Part shown: positions 25,961 through 33,002 of the stretch, piece after piece
How positions within the stretch are numbered: position 1 is the stretch's first letter
How the letters are laid out: every line of letters begins with the position of its first letter
Assembly (NCBI GenBank): GCA_017303935.1
Contig: JAFLBD010000001.1
Coordinates: 186,001-250,000, forward strand
Reading direction: 5' to 3'
Source of the DNA: Armatimonadota bacterium
Lineage (GTDB): Bacteria > Armatimonadota > Fimbriimonadia > Fimbriimonadales > Fimbriimonadaceae
Length of the DNA stretch: 64,000 bases
Notes under the pieces: model-generated
Seen by the model: only the letters and a program-made list of their open reading frames with translations
The model's database searches: none
What the model was told of the DNA's origin: nothing
Translations under genes and position numbers: made by a program

Positions 25961-27361
25961 ATGTTGAAACGTTGGATATCTTTGGGGGCTGTTGCGATCG
26001 CTATGTTGGGCGCAACCGGTATTGCCTCTGCGTCTATTCAAATCCCCGATGTGGCGATTGAAAAGGCACTGTCAAGTTCTCAGTTCAAAGTGACTTTCTC
26101 GTACTCGACTGCAAAGTTGGTCGAATTGAAGGTCAATGGAATGAGCGTGGGCACGCGAGTCGTGAATGGCGAGCTTGAGGGTTCGGCAAACTTCCGAATC
26201 GATCAAGCCGTTCTGAACGAAGGGCAAAACAAGGTCGAGGCGCTGGTTTTTGATGCTTCGGGCAAGTTGCTCGGCGTCGAAAACAGCACGATCACGGTCG
26301 ATCCAGTCACAGACTCTCCAGTCGTGGTCACCATGCCAAAGGCTGGTCAGACAGTTCTCGGATTGGTCAACATCCAGATCGAATTGAAGCGCACTTTCGG
26401 AAAGGCATACGCCAGCTTTATGGTGGATGGCGAGTGGAAAGCGCTTCGAAACTTCGAGCCATACAGCTACGTTCTCGACACCGAGAGTCTGTCCAACGGC
26501 TGGCACGAAATCCAAGTTTGGGTTGTGGACGAAAACAACACGACCTGGAAGAGCCGAAAGGTACGAATCTTTGTGAACAATCCAGGCGGTCGCACGGATC
26601 GAATTGAGACTCCTCCAACTTTGGCAACGGTTCCTCCAGTACCAGCCGTCGCCGATCTGAAGGCGATGGCTCCAACGATCGCGGGCCAAACTGCAAAGCC
26701 AGTCGGCACTCGCCCGATGACGGTTACTCCGCCAAAGTCGAGCACGACTTCCGTCAGGTCGCTCACTCCGACCGGCAAGCGAACGGCACCAGTAACGAAG
26801 CCTGCAACTGTCAAGCCAGCTACCAAGCCTGTAACAACTAAGCCTGTGACTCAACGCAACAACGGCATCAAGCCGTTGCCAGCGGTAAACAACACTAAGC
26901 CTGTAACTACTAAACCGGTTACTACAAAACCTGTTGTTAAGCCAGCGCAAAACGTGACTGCTGCAACTCAAACCGTCCGAATCACTAAGGGCACCCGGGT
27001 GAATTACAGCGGTGCGCTCAGCCTCACTTACAATGCACGAGTCGTACAGTTCGACGTTCAGCCACGAGTGACCAACGGTGTCCCATTCACTCCGTTCCGC
27101 CACCTCTACGAGGCCGCTGGTGGAAATGTGAAGTGGACTAACGACGACAAGACCGTCCGGGCAACCGGTGCAAGCGATGCCATCACTCTGAAGATCGGCG
27201 ATAAGACTGCACTTTTGGGTTCCGGCAAGTTGACTCTAGAATACGCTCCGTTCATCGAACGCGGTCGAACCGTGGTTCCACTGAGCTTCATCGGCGAGTC
27301 CCTCAAGGTCAAGGTTGACTTCGATCCAAAGAGTGGTCACGTCCTGATCACCAAGAACTAA
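25961..27361 (+). CDS. Exported protein with Ig-like and copper-amine-oxidase N-terminal-like domains
   Basis: A 466-residue exported protein. A signal peptide (MLKRWISLGAVAIAMLGATG, cleavage near ASA) is followed by Ig-like segments (about 28-215), a Pro/Thr/Lys-rich linker of repeated TKPVT units (about 265-345), and a C-terminal copper-amine-oxidase N-terminal-like domain (PF07833 type) with VPFTPFRHLYEAAGGNVKW and RTVVPLSFIGESLKVKV. That domain is a cell-wall/surface module in many bacteria and does not itself bind copper. The ATG at 25961 gives the signal peptide. A likely envelope protein; partner unknown. Followed by a clear terminator. Confidence 0.85.
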   Translation: MLKRWISLGAVAIAMLGATGIASASIQIPDVAIEKALSSSQFKVTFSYSTAKLVELKVNGMSVGTRVVNGELEGSANFRIDQAVLNEGQNKVEALVFDASGKLLGVENSTITVDPVTDSPVVVTMPKAGQTVLGLVNIQIELKRTFGKAYASFMVDGEWKALRNFEPYSYVLDTESLSNGWHEIQVWVVDENNTTWKSRKVRIFVNNPGGRTDRIETPPTLATVPPVPAVADLKAMAPTIAGQTAKPVGTRPMTVTPPKSSTTSVRSLTPTGKRTAPVTKPATVKPATKPVTTKPVTQRNNGIKPLPAVNNTKPVTTKPVTTKPVVKPAQNVTAATQTVRITKGTRVNYSGALSLTYNARVVQFDVQPRVTNGVPFTPFRHLYEAAGGNVKWTNDDKTVRATGASDAITLKIGDKTALLGSGKLTLEYAPFIERGRTVVPLSFIGESLKVKVDFDPKSGHVLITKN

Positions 27362-27384
27362 GTTCAAGCTAAGTTGAACTCAAG

Positions 27385-27416
27385 AAATGCCCGTTCCAAG
27401 TTGGAGCGGGCATTTT
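27385..27416 (+). terminator. Rho-independent terminator after CAO-domain gene
   Basis: AAATGCCCGTTCCAA pairs with TTGGAGCGGGCATTT (one G-U pair), followed by TTTTTG. A smaller GTTCAA/TTGAAC repeat (27362-27379) lies between it and the stop codon. Confidence 0.85.
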
Positions 27417-27441
27417 TGTGTTTCAGCCCGAAAATCATCTC

Positions 27442-27469
27442 TAAACATTTCTGGGGCAAGGGCCGATAA
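27442..27469 (+). promoter_or_regulatory. Sigma-28 (FliA)-type promoter for PilZ gene
   Basis: TAAA (27442-27445), 16 nt, then GCCGATAA (27462-27469), a perfect match to the -10 consensus of flagellar sigma factors. It is isolated from the previous gene by a terminator and lies 41 nt upstream of the GTG start of the PilZ protein. The same 16-nt spacing is used before fliK. Confidence 0.8.
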
Positions 27470-27510
27470 CTCAACCATAGGAGTCCCTCTTAGAAAGGCT
27501 GTAACACACC

Positions 27511-27879
27511 GTGAGTAACAATAAAGCAGTTGAGAACCGTCAGTACAAGCGCTGGGATATCTTCGAGTATGCCCTGGTGTACAAAGAAGGCGACCAGTCT
27601 CCTGAACCCGCGATCATCGTGGACTTGAGTTTGGGCGGAATGCAAGCTCGATCTCGACGACAGTATGAAGCCGGGGAAGTTTGCCTCATTTCGATTACCG
27701 ACGATGAGAACGAACAGATCACAACCCACGCCGAAGTGCGATACAGCTATCCACTGCAGGGCACCGATTTACACTCGACCGGACTTCGGTTTATGCCAGG
27801 CTCCGTCGAACAGCGGGTTGCACTCGTGAACTACATTCACCAGCGGTTCCGCGACGATATTGAATCCATTGCCATTTAA
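27511..27879 (+). CDS. PilZ-domain c-di-GMP-binding protein
   Basis: A 122-residue single-domain PilZ protein. Both ligand motifs are intact: RxxxR (Arg10-QYK-Arg14) and D-x-S-x-x-G (Asp38, Ser40, Gly43 in IIVDLSLGGMQ), so it should bind c-di-GMP. Start is GTG 27511; AGAAAGG lies somewhat far upstream. Its position behind a sigma-28-type promoter suggests it is made with late flagellar genes and may act on the motor, as YcgR-like proteins do; that role is inference. Followed by a strong bidirectional terminator. Confidence 0.88.
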   Translation: MSNNKAVENRQYKRWDIFEYALVYKEGDQSPEPAIIVDLSLGGMQARSRRQYEAGEVCLISITDDENEQITTHAEVRYSYPLQGTDLHSTGLRFMPGSVEQRVALVNYIHQRFRDDIESIAI

Positions 27880-27901
27880 GAACATCCGTCACCTCAAACA
27901 G

Positions 27902-27943
27902 AAAATAGCGGCTGGTCAATGCACCTTGACCAGCCGCTATTTT
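27902..27943. terminator. Bidirectional terminator between PilZ gene and A-type Fe-S carrier
   Basis: A perfect 18-bp stem (27902-27919 with 27926-27943) with loop TGCACC, with A-tract on the left and T-tract on the right. It can end transcription of both convergent genes. Confidence 0.92.
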
Positions 27944-27957
27944 TCTTTAAGATGTTG

Positions 27958-28338
27958 TTACTTACAGCCGCAGCCGCCGCAACCGCCGCCGCTTGGGCCA
28001 TCGCTATCTTCGGTTTTGAACGAAGATCCGCATCCGCAGGAGCTGGTTGCGTTTGGATTTTCAACCTTGAATCCGCCGCCCATTGGGTCGTCGATGTAGT
28101 CCACGATCGAACCTTCCATGTATTGAAGGCTCAATGGATCCACGATAACCTTCACCAATTCGGTTTCAAAAACCTGGTCGCCTTCCTCTGGACTGCCGTC
28201 GTCTAGTGCCATTCCATATTGGAGGCCAGAGCAACCGCCGCCAGCCACCCAAACGCGCAACTTTGCGTCTGGTCGGGATTCAGCGATCATCAGTTCCTTA
28301 AGTTCTGCAGCTGCACGAGAAGTCACGGTAATTGCCAT
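27958..28338 (-). CDS. A-type iron-sulfur carrier (IscA/ErpA family) with Cys-rich tail
   Basis: Carries Fe-S clusters to apo-proteins. The 126-residue protein has the three conserved cysteines Cys36 (GGGCSGLQY), Cys101 and Cys103 (CGCG). It starts MAITVTSRAAAELK. Beyond the usual end it has a tail of about 20 residues finishing GGGCGGCGCK, adding Cys120, Cys123 and Cys125, a possible extra metal site. Single gene, not in an isc or suf cluster. Known A-type proteins include IscA, SufA and ErpA; I cannot tell which. Confidence 0.9.
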   Translation of the reverse strand: MAITVTSRAAAELKELMIAESRPDAKLRVWVAGGGCSGLQYGMALDDGSPEEGDQVFETELVKVIVDPLSLQYMEGSIVDYIDDPMGGGFKVENPNATSSCGCGSSFKTEDSDGPSGGGCGGCGCK

Positions 28339-28464
28339 TGTTTCAATTAATTCCTAGAGAGTTCTACGTTCATTTTGACATACCAATCTCTACATTTGAG
28401 TATTTATATGATCAAATGACACCAATTTTGAGCCCGAATCGCTTCACTCAGGTAAAAATGAGGC

Positions 28465-29973
28465 ATGAGGCAATGGCCCATTTTGTTGTCGGGATTCGTG
28501 GGATTAGGGATTGGCGGGTTAGCCACTTATAACCGGACTGAGCTAAAGCCCGCCCATGTTCCCACTGCGCCAACTGCCGTGTCGACAACTGCGATCCCTG
28601 CGATGCAGTCTGTGACGAGCGTCACCAACCTGTACAATTCCATGTGCGCTAAGTGCCACGGTGAACGCGCACAGGGTGGCGGCGGCGGAACGAAGAGCCT
28701 GAACACGAAAGAGAAGTTCCTCCAAAAGTACGACAAGATTTTCTTTGATACGATCAAAAACGGCACCGAGGACACGATGGAAGCGTACGGAACGACGCTT
28801 ACGGACCAGCAAATTTGGGGGCTCGTTGTCCATATTCGAGAACTTCAGGCATCGGCATTGCGTGCCGAGTTCGGTGATCCAAAACCGGTGAATGGAGTTT
28901 TTCCTTCAACCTCACATCCCTACAAGGTAGAAACCGTCGTTGATCGGGGCAAGGGGCTGCAAATTCCATGGAGTCTAGACTGGTTGCCGGATGGAACAAT
29001 GCTGGTTGCAAATCGCCCGGGTGCATTGGTCAAGGTCAAAAATGGGGATGTCATCGCCACGATTGAGGGCACTCCAAAGGTGTATCAAAACGGCCAGGCA
29101 GGTTTGATGGATGTCGCCGTACATCCGAATTACTCCAAGAACGGCTGGATTTACCTTAGCTTCTCGGATATCGGCAGGGACAATCCCAGCCTAGGGTTTA
29201 CCAAGATTGTTCGAGGCAAGCTGGATGGAAACAAGTGGGTGAGCCAGGAGACGATTTTTGAAGCGGACCAGAAGCATTATTCTGGAGGCGGTGTTCACTT
29301 CGGAAGTCGAATCGTTTTTGACGGAAAAGGTCACATCTTCTTCTGCAGCGGCGAACGCGGACGCGGACCACTAGCACAAGATTTGTCCCGGCCGAACGGC
29401 AAGATCTTCCGCACTTTTGAGGATGGAACTATCCCGCCAGACAACCCGTTTGCAAAATCGCCGAACGGTGAGCTGCCGCAGATCTGGTCTTATGGTCACC
29501 GCAATCCGCAAGGGCTTGCACTGGATCTTAGCGGTCAATTGTGGGACACCGAGCATGGCCCTCGCGGTGGTGACGAAGTGAATAAGATCGAGAAGGCAGC
29601 GAACTACGGTTGGCCACTGATCGCATTTTCGATCAACTACAACGACGCACCAATGGAAACACCGTGGCCAAAGGCTGGGCAAAATTTCAAACTGCCGGCG
29701 TTTCGTTGGTTGCCAAGCATTGGCGCCTGCGGGCTTGATGTCATCAGAGGAAACGCGTTTCCAAAGTGGAAAGGCGACTTGGTCGCTGGCGGGCTCGTCG
29801 GACAGAACATCGACCGCATTCGAATGAAGAATGGCGAGTTTGTCGAGCGTGAGGAGCTGATCCACAACATCGGCCGAGTCCGCGATGTCGTTGTCGGACC
29901 GGATGGCAACATCTACGCCGCTCTAAACGATCCGGACAAGATCATTCGAATCGTTCCTGCGAGCACGCGCTAA
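28465..29973 (+). CDS. Cytochrome c / PQQ-dependent sugar dehydrogenase-like (Gdh-type beta-propeller) fusion
   Basis: A 502-residue exported protein. An N-terminal hydrophobic segment (about 1-21) acts as signal or anchor. Residues ~50-125 are a cytochrome c domain with CAKCH (61-65). Residues ~140-500 form a soluble glucose dehydrogenase-like six-bladed propeller: IPWSLDWLPDGTMLV, DVAVHPNYSKNGWIYLSF, WSYGHRNPQGLALD (catalytic His), WDTEHGPRGGDEVN. It probably oxidises an aldose outside the membrane and passes electrons to the heme; substrate unknown. Stands alone, with a hairpin 15 nt after the stop. Confidence 0.85.
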   Translation: MRQWPILLSGFVGLGIGGLATYNRTELKPAHVPTAPTAVSTTAIPAMQSVTSVTNLYNSMCAKCHGERAQGGGGGTKSLNTKEKFLQKYDKIFFDTIKNGTEDTMEAYGTTLTDQQIWGLVVHIRELQASALRAEFGDPKPVNGVFPSTSHPYKVETVVDRGKGLQIPWSLDWLPDGTMLVANRPGALVKVKNGDVIATIEGTPKVYQNGQAGLMDVAVHPNYSKNGWIYLSFSDIGRDNPSLGFTKIVRGKLDGNKWVSQETIFEADQKHYSGGGVHFGSRIVFDGKGHIFFCSGERGRGPLAQDLSRPNGKIFRTFEDGTIPPDNPFAKSPNGELPQIWSYGHRNPQGLALDLSGQLWDTEHGPRGGDEVNKIEKAANYGWPLIAFSINYNDAPMETPWPKAGQNFKLPAFRWLPSIGACGLDVIRGNAFPKWKGDLVAGGLVGQNIDRIRMKNGEFVEREELIHNIGRVRDVVVGPDGNIYAALNDPDKIIRIVPASTR

Positions 29974-29987
29974 CGTCAGACGCAACG

Positions 29988-30018
29988 AAGGCCTCCTCGC
30001 GTGGGAACGAGGGGCCTT
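29988..30018 (+). terminator. Hairpin after sugar dehydrogenase gene
   Basis: AAGGCC-T-CCTCG pairs with CGAGG-GGCCTT. The following T-tract is weak (GTTGGTGGGG), so efficiency is uncertain. Confidence 0.5.
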
Positions 30019-30068
30019 GTTGGTGGGGTTTGCTTGCTTTTTGGGGGGAGACTCAGGAGAGAAGTTGT

Positions 30069-30407
30069 TTAGCCTGTGAGGGCAATCTGATAGATTTCTT
30101 CGTGTTCGTTTTCCAAGATGGCACGTACGTTCGGACTCATGACTTCCGCCACTTCTTCTTCGTGATAAACGTAGGTTCGTGCTTGGAACGAGGCGAAGGC
30201 AAATCGCATCTGTTCAAGAGATTCGTGGACGCCTGGTCCCGCTTTGGTCATTCGGGTCGCGTCGAGTTCAATTTCAACATTCGAACCGAGTGTTTCAAGG
30301 ATCGAGGTGATCTCGTCTCTGAGAACTGCACACTCGCCAGCGGTGACATTTCCGCCAAGTCCTGCCTGAATCAATCGGTCTTCTGCGCTAAAGGTTAAAA
30401 GGTACAT
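30069..30407 (-). CDS. Small unknown protein, STAS-like
   Basis: I do not recognise this gene firmly. The ATG at 30407 gives 112 residues with alternating beta/alpha pattern: LIQAGLGGNVTAGECAVLRD, then IEIELDATRMTKAGPGVHES, suggesting a STAS-type anti-sigma antagonist or similar regulatory fold. A longer frame opens upstream to 30488 but its extension is Gly/Ser-rich and lies over a hairpin. Preceded by an unusually structured leader (see 30418-30455 and 30501-30616). Confidence 0.55.
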   Translation of the reverse strand: MYLLTFSAEDRLIQAGLGGNVTAGECAVLRDEITSILETLGSNVEIELDATRMTKAGPGVHESLEQMRFAFASFQARTYVYHEEEVAEVMSPNVRAILENEHEEIYQIALTG

Positions 30408-30417
30408 GCCGTGTTTT

Positions 30418-30455
30418 CTATCCGTCCCCTGGGAGGGTTGGCCCCCAGACGATAG
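30418..30455 (-). promoter_or_regulatory. Strong hairpin in leader of small STAS-like gene
   Basis: CTATC-c-GTC pairs with GACGATAG (one bulged base) around an inner CTGGG/CCCAG helix. It ends 11 nt before the ATG at 30407, so it could cover the ribosome binding site. Confidence 0.45.
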
Positions 30456-30500
30456 GTGTATGCCACGCCAACCAAACGGCCCACCCAAGGACCTTTACCA

Positions 30501-30616
30501 GTGCCCAATTTATCGAGTTTTATGACCAGCAGTGTTGTTGCTGTTAGTGCGTTTACCGTCGGCCTAAATGCGGTCAGTACGGTTTCTAGCTAGACGGGTT
30601 ACGGGGATTTGGGCAC
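30501..30616. other. Candidate structured RNA element upstream of esterase
   Basis: GTGCCCAA (30501-30508) pairs perfectly with TTGGGCAC (30609-30616) around about 100 nt. Inside are CAGCA/TGCTG (30527-30543) and ACCGT/ACGGT (30555-30583) with an inner GGCC/GGTC, plus the palindrome CTAGCTAG. No protein frame fits here. It sits between two divergent genes and could be a leader of the esterase (ATG 41 nt after) or a leader or antisense element for the minus-strand gene. It matches no riboswitch class I can name. Confidence 0.4.
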
Positions 30617-30656
30617 GTTTTGAACCTACGATTTCGTGGTACAGTTCCGAGCACAT

Positions 30657-31394
30657 ATGGTCGCTGAACAGCATTTTACGTGGCATAGCCCTGCTCTCGG
30701 GCAAGAAACTCGGATGAGTGTTTTTGGCGACAAAGGTACGCCACTGATCCTTTTCCCAACGTCAATGGGCGGCTACAACCAGAATATCGACTTCGGTTTG
30801 GTGGGTGCGATCTACCCATTTATCGCCAGTGGAATGGTGAAAGTCTATTGTGTTGACGGCATCGACAAGCAGAGCTTTTATAACTACGATGTCCATCCAT
30901 CGGTGCGAATTCACAACCACAACTGCTACGACAGCATGATTCTCAACGAAGTCGTCGCCAGGGCAAAGCACGAAACGGGTAAGGATCGCGTGATGGTCGG
31001 AGGGTGTAGTTTTGGTGGATACCACGCCCTGAACTTCGCTTTTCGGCACCCTTCGGATGTTTGCGAGATGATCAGTATGGGCGGCGCATTCGACATCAAG
31101 CAGTTTTTCTACGGCTACTACTCCGAGGATGTCTATTTCAACAACCCTGTGGACTACATGCCAAACCTATCGGATCCATCCTATATCGAGCCGATGCATC
31201 GGATGGGCATCGTGCTTGGAACCGGTCACGATGATATCTGCCGAGCAGATAACCATCGAATGGCGCACATTTTGGGTCTGAAAGGCATTCCTCATTGGTG
31301 CGATGATCGGCCCGGAGTTGGGCATGATTGGCCCTGGTGGCGAGTTCAACTATTCGATTATTTGAACATCATTTTCAATCGCGGCGGTCATTGA
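30657..31394 (+). CDS. Esterase-like alpha/beta hydrolase
   Basis: A 245-residue esterase-D/antigen-85-like hydrolase. The nucleophile Ser is in GGCSFGGYHAL; the oxyanion region is LILFPTSMGGYNQN; an Asp lies in GHDDICRADNH and the terminal His in PGVGHDWPWW. Substrate unknown. The ATG at 30657 and a GTG at 30636 are both possible; neither has a clear Shine-Dalgarno. It is preceded by the structured region at 30501-30616. Confidence 0.75.
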   Translation: MVAEQHFTWHSPALGQETRMSVFGDKGTPLILFPTSMGGYNQNIDFGLVGAIYPFIASGMVKVYCVDGIDKQSFYNYDVHPSVRIHNHNCYDSMILNEVVARAKHETGKDRVMVGGCSFGGYHALNFAFRHPSDVCEMISMGGAFDIKQFFYGYYSEDVYFNNPVDYMPNLSDPSYIEPMHRMGIVLGTGHDDICRADNHRMAHILGLKGIPHWCDDRPGVGHDWPWWRVQLFDYLNIIFNRGGH

Positions 31395-31640
31395 TTTTCA
31401 AAACCTGAAGTAGATTGCAAGCTTCGAGACCTGAGGAAAATTGATCGCGTTCCAACCATTCTCTATGGGACAACCTAGCAATTGTATGGTGATCCTGTGA
31501 GAACGCTGGAACGTCTTGCCGATTCAGGTGAGCGTGGGCAACTCGACAATCGTGAGCTGAAGTCTCCGTCGAGCGCAAATTCACAGAATCCGAATGCATT
31601 GGTAGTTTGATCCTAAATCAACTTAGGAAAACAATACGCC

Positions 31641-32924
31641 ATGCTACAAGCCATGCTTGCCGGTGTTGCGAGTATCAAAGCTCAGCAAACCCGGATGAAT
31701 GTGATCGGAAACAACCTCGCAAACGTTAACACGACTGCCTATAAGGGCGCCCGTGTTACCTTCCAAGATATGATCGCCCAAACGATCCGTGGTGCCAGTC
31801 GGCCAAACGGAGCGAGCGGCGGTACCAACCCAATCCAATACGGTCTTGGTGTGTTGGTCGCAGGAACAGACGTGAACTCAGAACAGGGTTCGCTCAGTGC
31901 GACGAACCGCCCAAGCGACCTCGCTGTCCAAGGAAACGGTTTCTTTATCGTTTCGAATAGTGAGCGTGTCGCCTACAGCCGAGACGGCGCCTTTGACTTG
32001 GACGCGAACGGTGTGCTTGTCCAGCGATCGACCGGTGAGCGATTGGTCGGTTGGGTTGCAGATGAATTCGGCAACATCGATACCAACTCTCCAGTTACTC
32101 CGACGAGCTATCTCAGTATTCCGATCGGTTCGCTAGACGCGGTCCAATCGACTACTCGAGCTTCGTTCAAAGGAAACCTCGACGCAGAAGCCGGATCCAC
32201 AGACAGCTGGTCGGTCGTGCAACGAGTGTACGACACCTTGGGTGGTGCGCATGACATCACTCTGAAGATGTCCAACCGCAATGCTCCTCCTCTTGGCGGT
32301 GCCGCAGTTCCTGCGGGTGCTGTCAGTAGCTGGGATTGGGAAGTCACCGAAGGAACGACCGTGATTGGTAACAACGCTTCGACCGGAAACGCCCGACTGT
32401 ACTTTGATGCAAACGGAAAAATCGTGAATGGAGACGTCCTGGGCAAAGTCACACTCCCAGCAAGTGGTAGTGCGACTTCTTTCTCGGTGGACCTCGACTT
32501 CAGCCGATTGAGCCAGCTCAAGGCTGAAAGTAACGTCACACCGTTTGACCAGAACGGTTATCCACCCGGATCGCTGCAAGGCTATTCGATCGGTGGCGAC
32601 GGAATCGTCACGGGTCTGTTTACCAACGGCCTCACACGATCACTCGGTCAAGTTGCAATGGCGATCTTCTCAAACCCAGGTGGTTTGGAACGAACCGGAA
32701 ACAACCTCTGGCGAAGCACTGACAACTCTGGTATCCCGGTAACAGGAACGCCGAAAACGGGTGGTCGAGGTAGCATCAATGCGGGCTTCTTGGAGCAGTC
32801 CAACGTGGACATTTCCAACGAATTCACCGACTTGATTATCACCCAGCGAGGTTTCCAAGCCAATACCAAAGTCGTTTCAACAGTCGATGAGATGTTACAA
32901 GACCTCATCAACATGAAGCGGTAA
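31641..32924 (+). CDS. flgE: FlgE-like flagellar hook protein
   Basis: A 427-residue protein of the FlgE/F/G family. The N-terminal rod/hook motif is MLQAMLAGVASIKAQQTRMN followed by VIGNNLANVNTTAYKG; the middle has LAVQGNGFFIVSN and LNARYS-like hook D1 segments; the C-terminus VDISNEFTDLIITQRGFQAN is classical. Length (427) and the SNVDISNEF ending suit FlgE. The 5' gap (31395-31640) has a weak GCCGATTC at 31518 but no convincing -35. It stands apart from flgD and fliK (25 kb away). Followed by a strong terminator. Confidence 0.9.
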   Translation: MLQAMLAGVASIKAQQTRMNVIGNNLANVNTTAYKGARVTFQDMIAQTIRGASRPNGASGGTNPIQYGLGVLVAGTDVNSEQGSLSATNRPSDLAVQGNGFFIVSNSERVAYSRDGAFDLDANGVLVQRSTGERLVGWVADEFGNIDTNSPVTPTSYLSIPIGSLDAVQSTTRASFKGNLDAEAGSTDSWSVVQRVYDTLGGAHDITLKMSNRNAPPLGGAAVPAGAVSSWDWEVTEGTTVIGNNASTGNARLYFDANGKIVNGDVLGKVTLPASGSATSFSVDLDFSRLSQLKAESNVTPFDQNGYPPGSLQGYSIGGDGIVTGLFTNGLTRSLGQVAMAIFSNPGGLERTGNNLWRSTDNSGIPVTGTPKTGGRGSINAGFLEQSNVDISNEFTDLIITQRGFQANTKVVSTVDEMLQDLINMKR

Positions 32925-32940
32925 TTCCGTAAGTTGATTT

Positions 32941-32972
32941 CGTCCCCAGGTTCGCTCTAGAACTTGGGGACG
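32941..32972 (+). terminator. Rho-independent terminator after flgE
   Basis: CGTCCCCAGGTTC pairs with GAACTTGGGGACG (one G-U pair) around GCTCTA, followed by GTTTATATTTT. Confidence 0.85.
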
Positions 32973-32991
32973 GTTTATATTTTGACCGGGC

Positions 32992-32997
32992 TATAAT
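32992..32997 (+). promoter_or_regulatory. -10 element of probable leaderless M14 peptidase mRNA
   Basis: A perfect TATAAT with only GGCCT before the ATG at 33003. The expected transcription start coincides with the start codon. The nearest TTGACC is only 4 nt upstream, too close for a -35. Confidence 0.6.
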
Positions 32998-33002
32998 GGC
33001 CT

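Noticed and set aside
25847-26041. N-terminal extension of the PqaA-like protein
   Set aside because: Open frame but Arg/Asn-rich without family similarity, and it overlaps the divergent exported gene's promoter and signal-peptide coding region.
30555-30606. c-di-GMP-I (GEMM) riboswitch
   Set aside because: The GGCCTAAA and GGGTTACG-like pieces recall the 3' half, but the conserved 5' core (GCAAA/CGCAAAGCC) and the GAAA tetraloop hairpin are missing. Kept only as an unclassified structured region.
32982-32987. TTGACC as -35 for the M14 gene
   Set aside because: Only 4 nt from the TATAAT; not a valid spacing. The real -35 is not evident.
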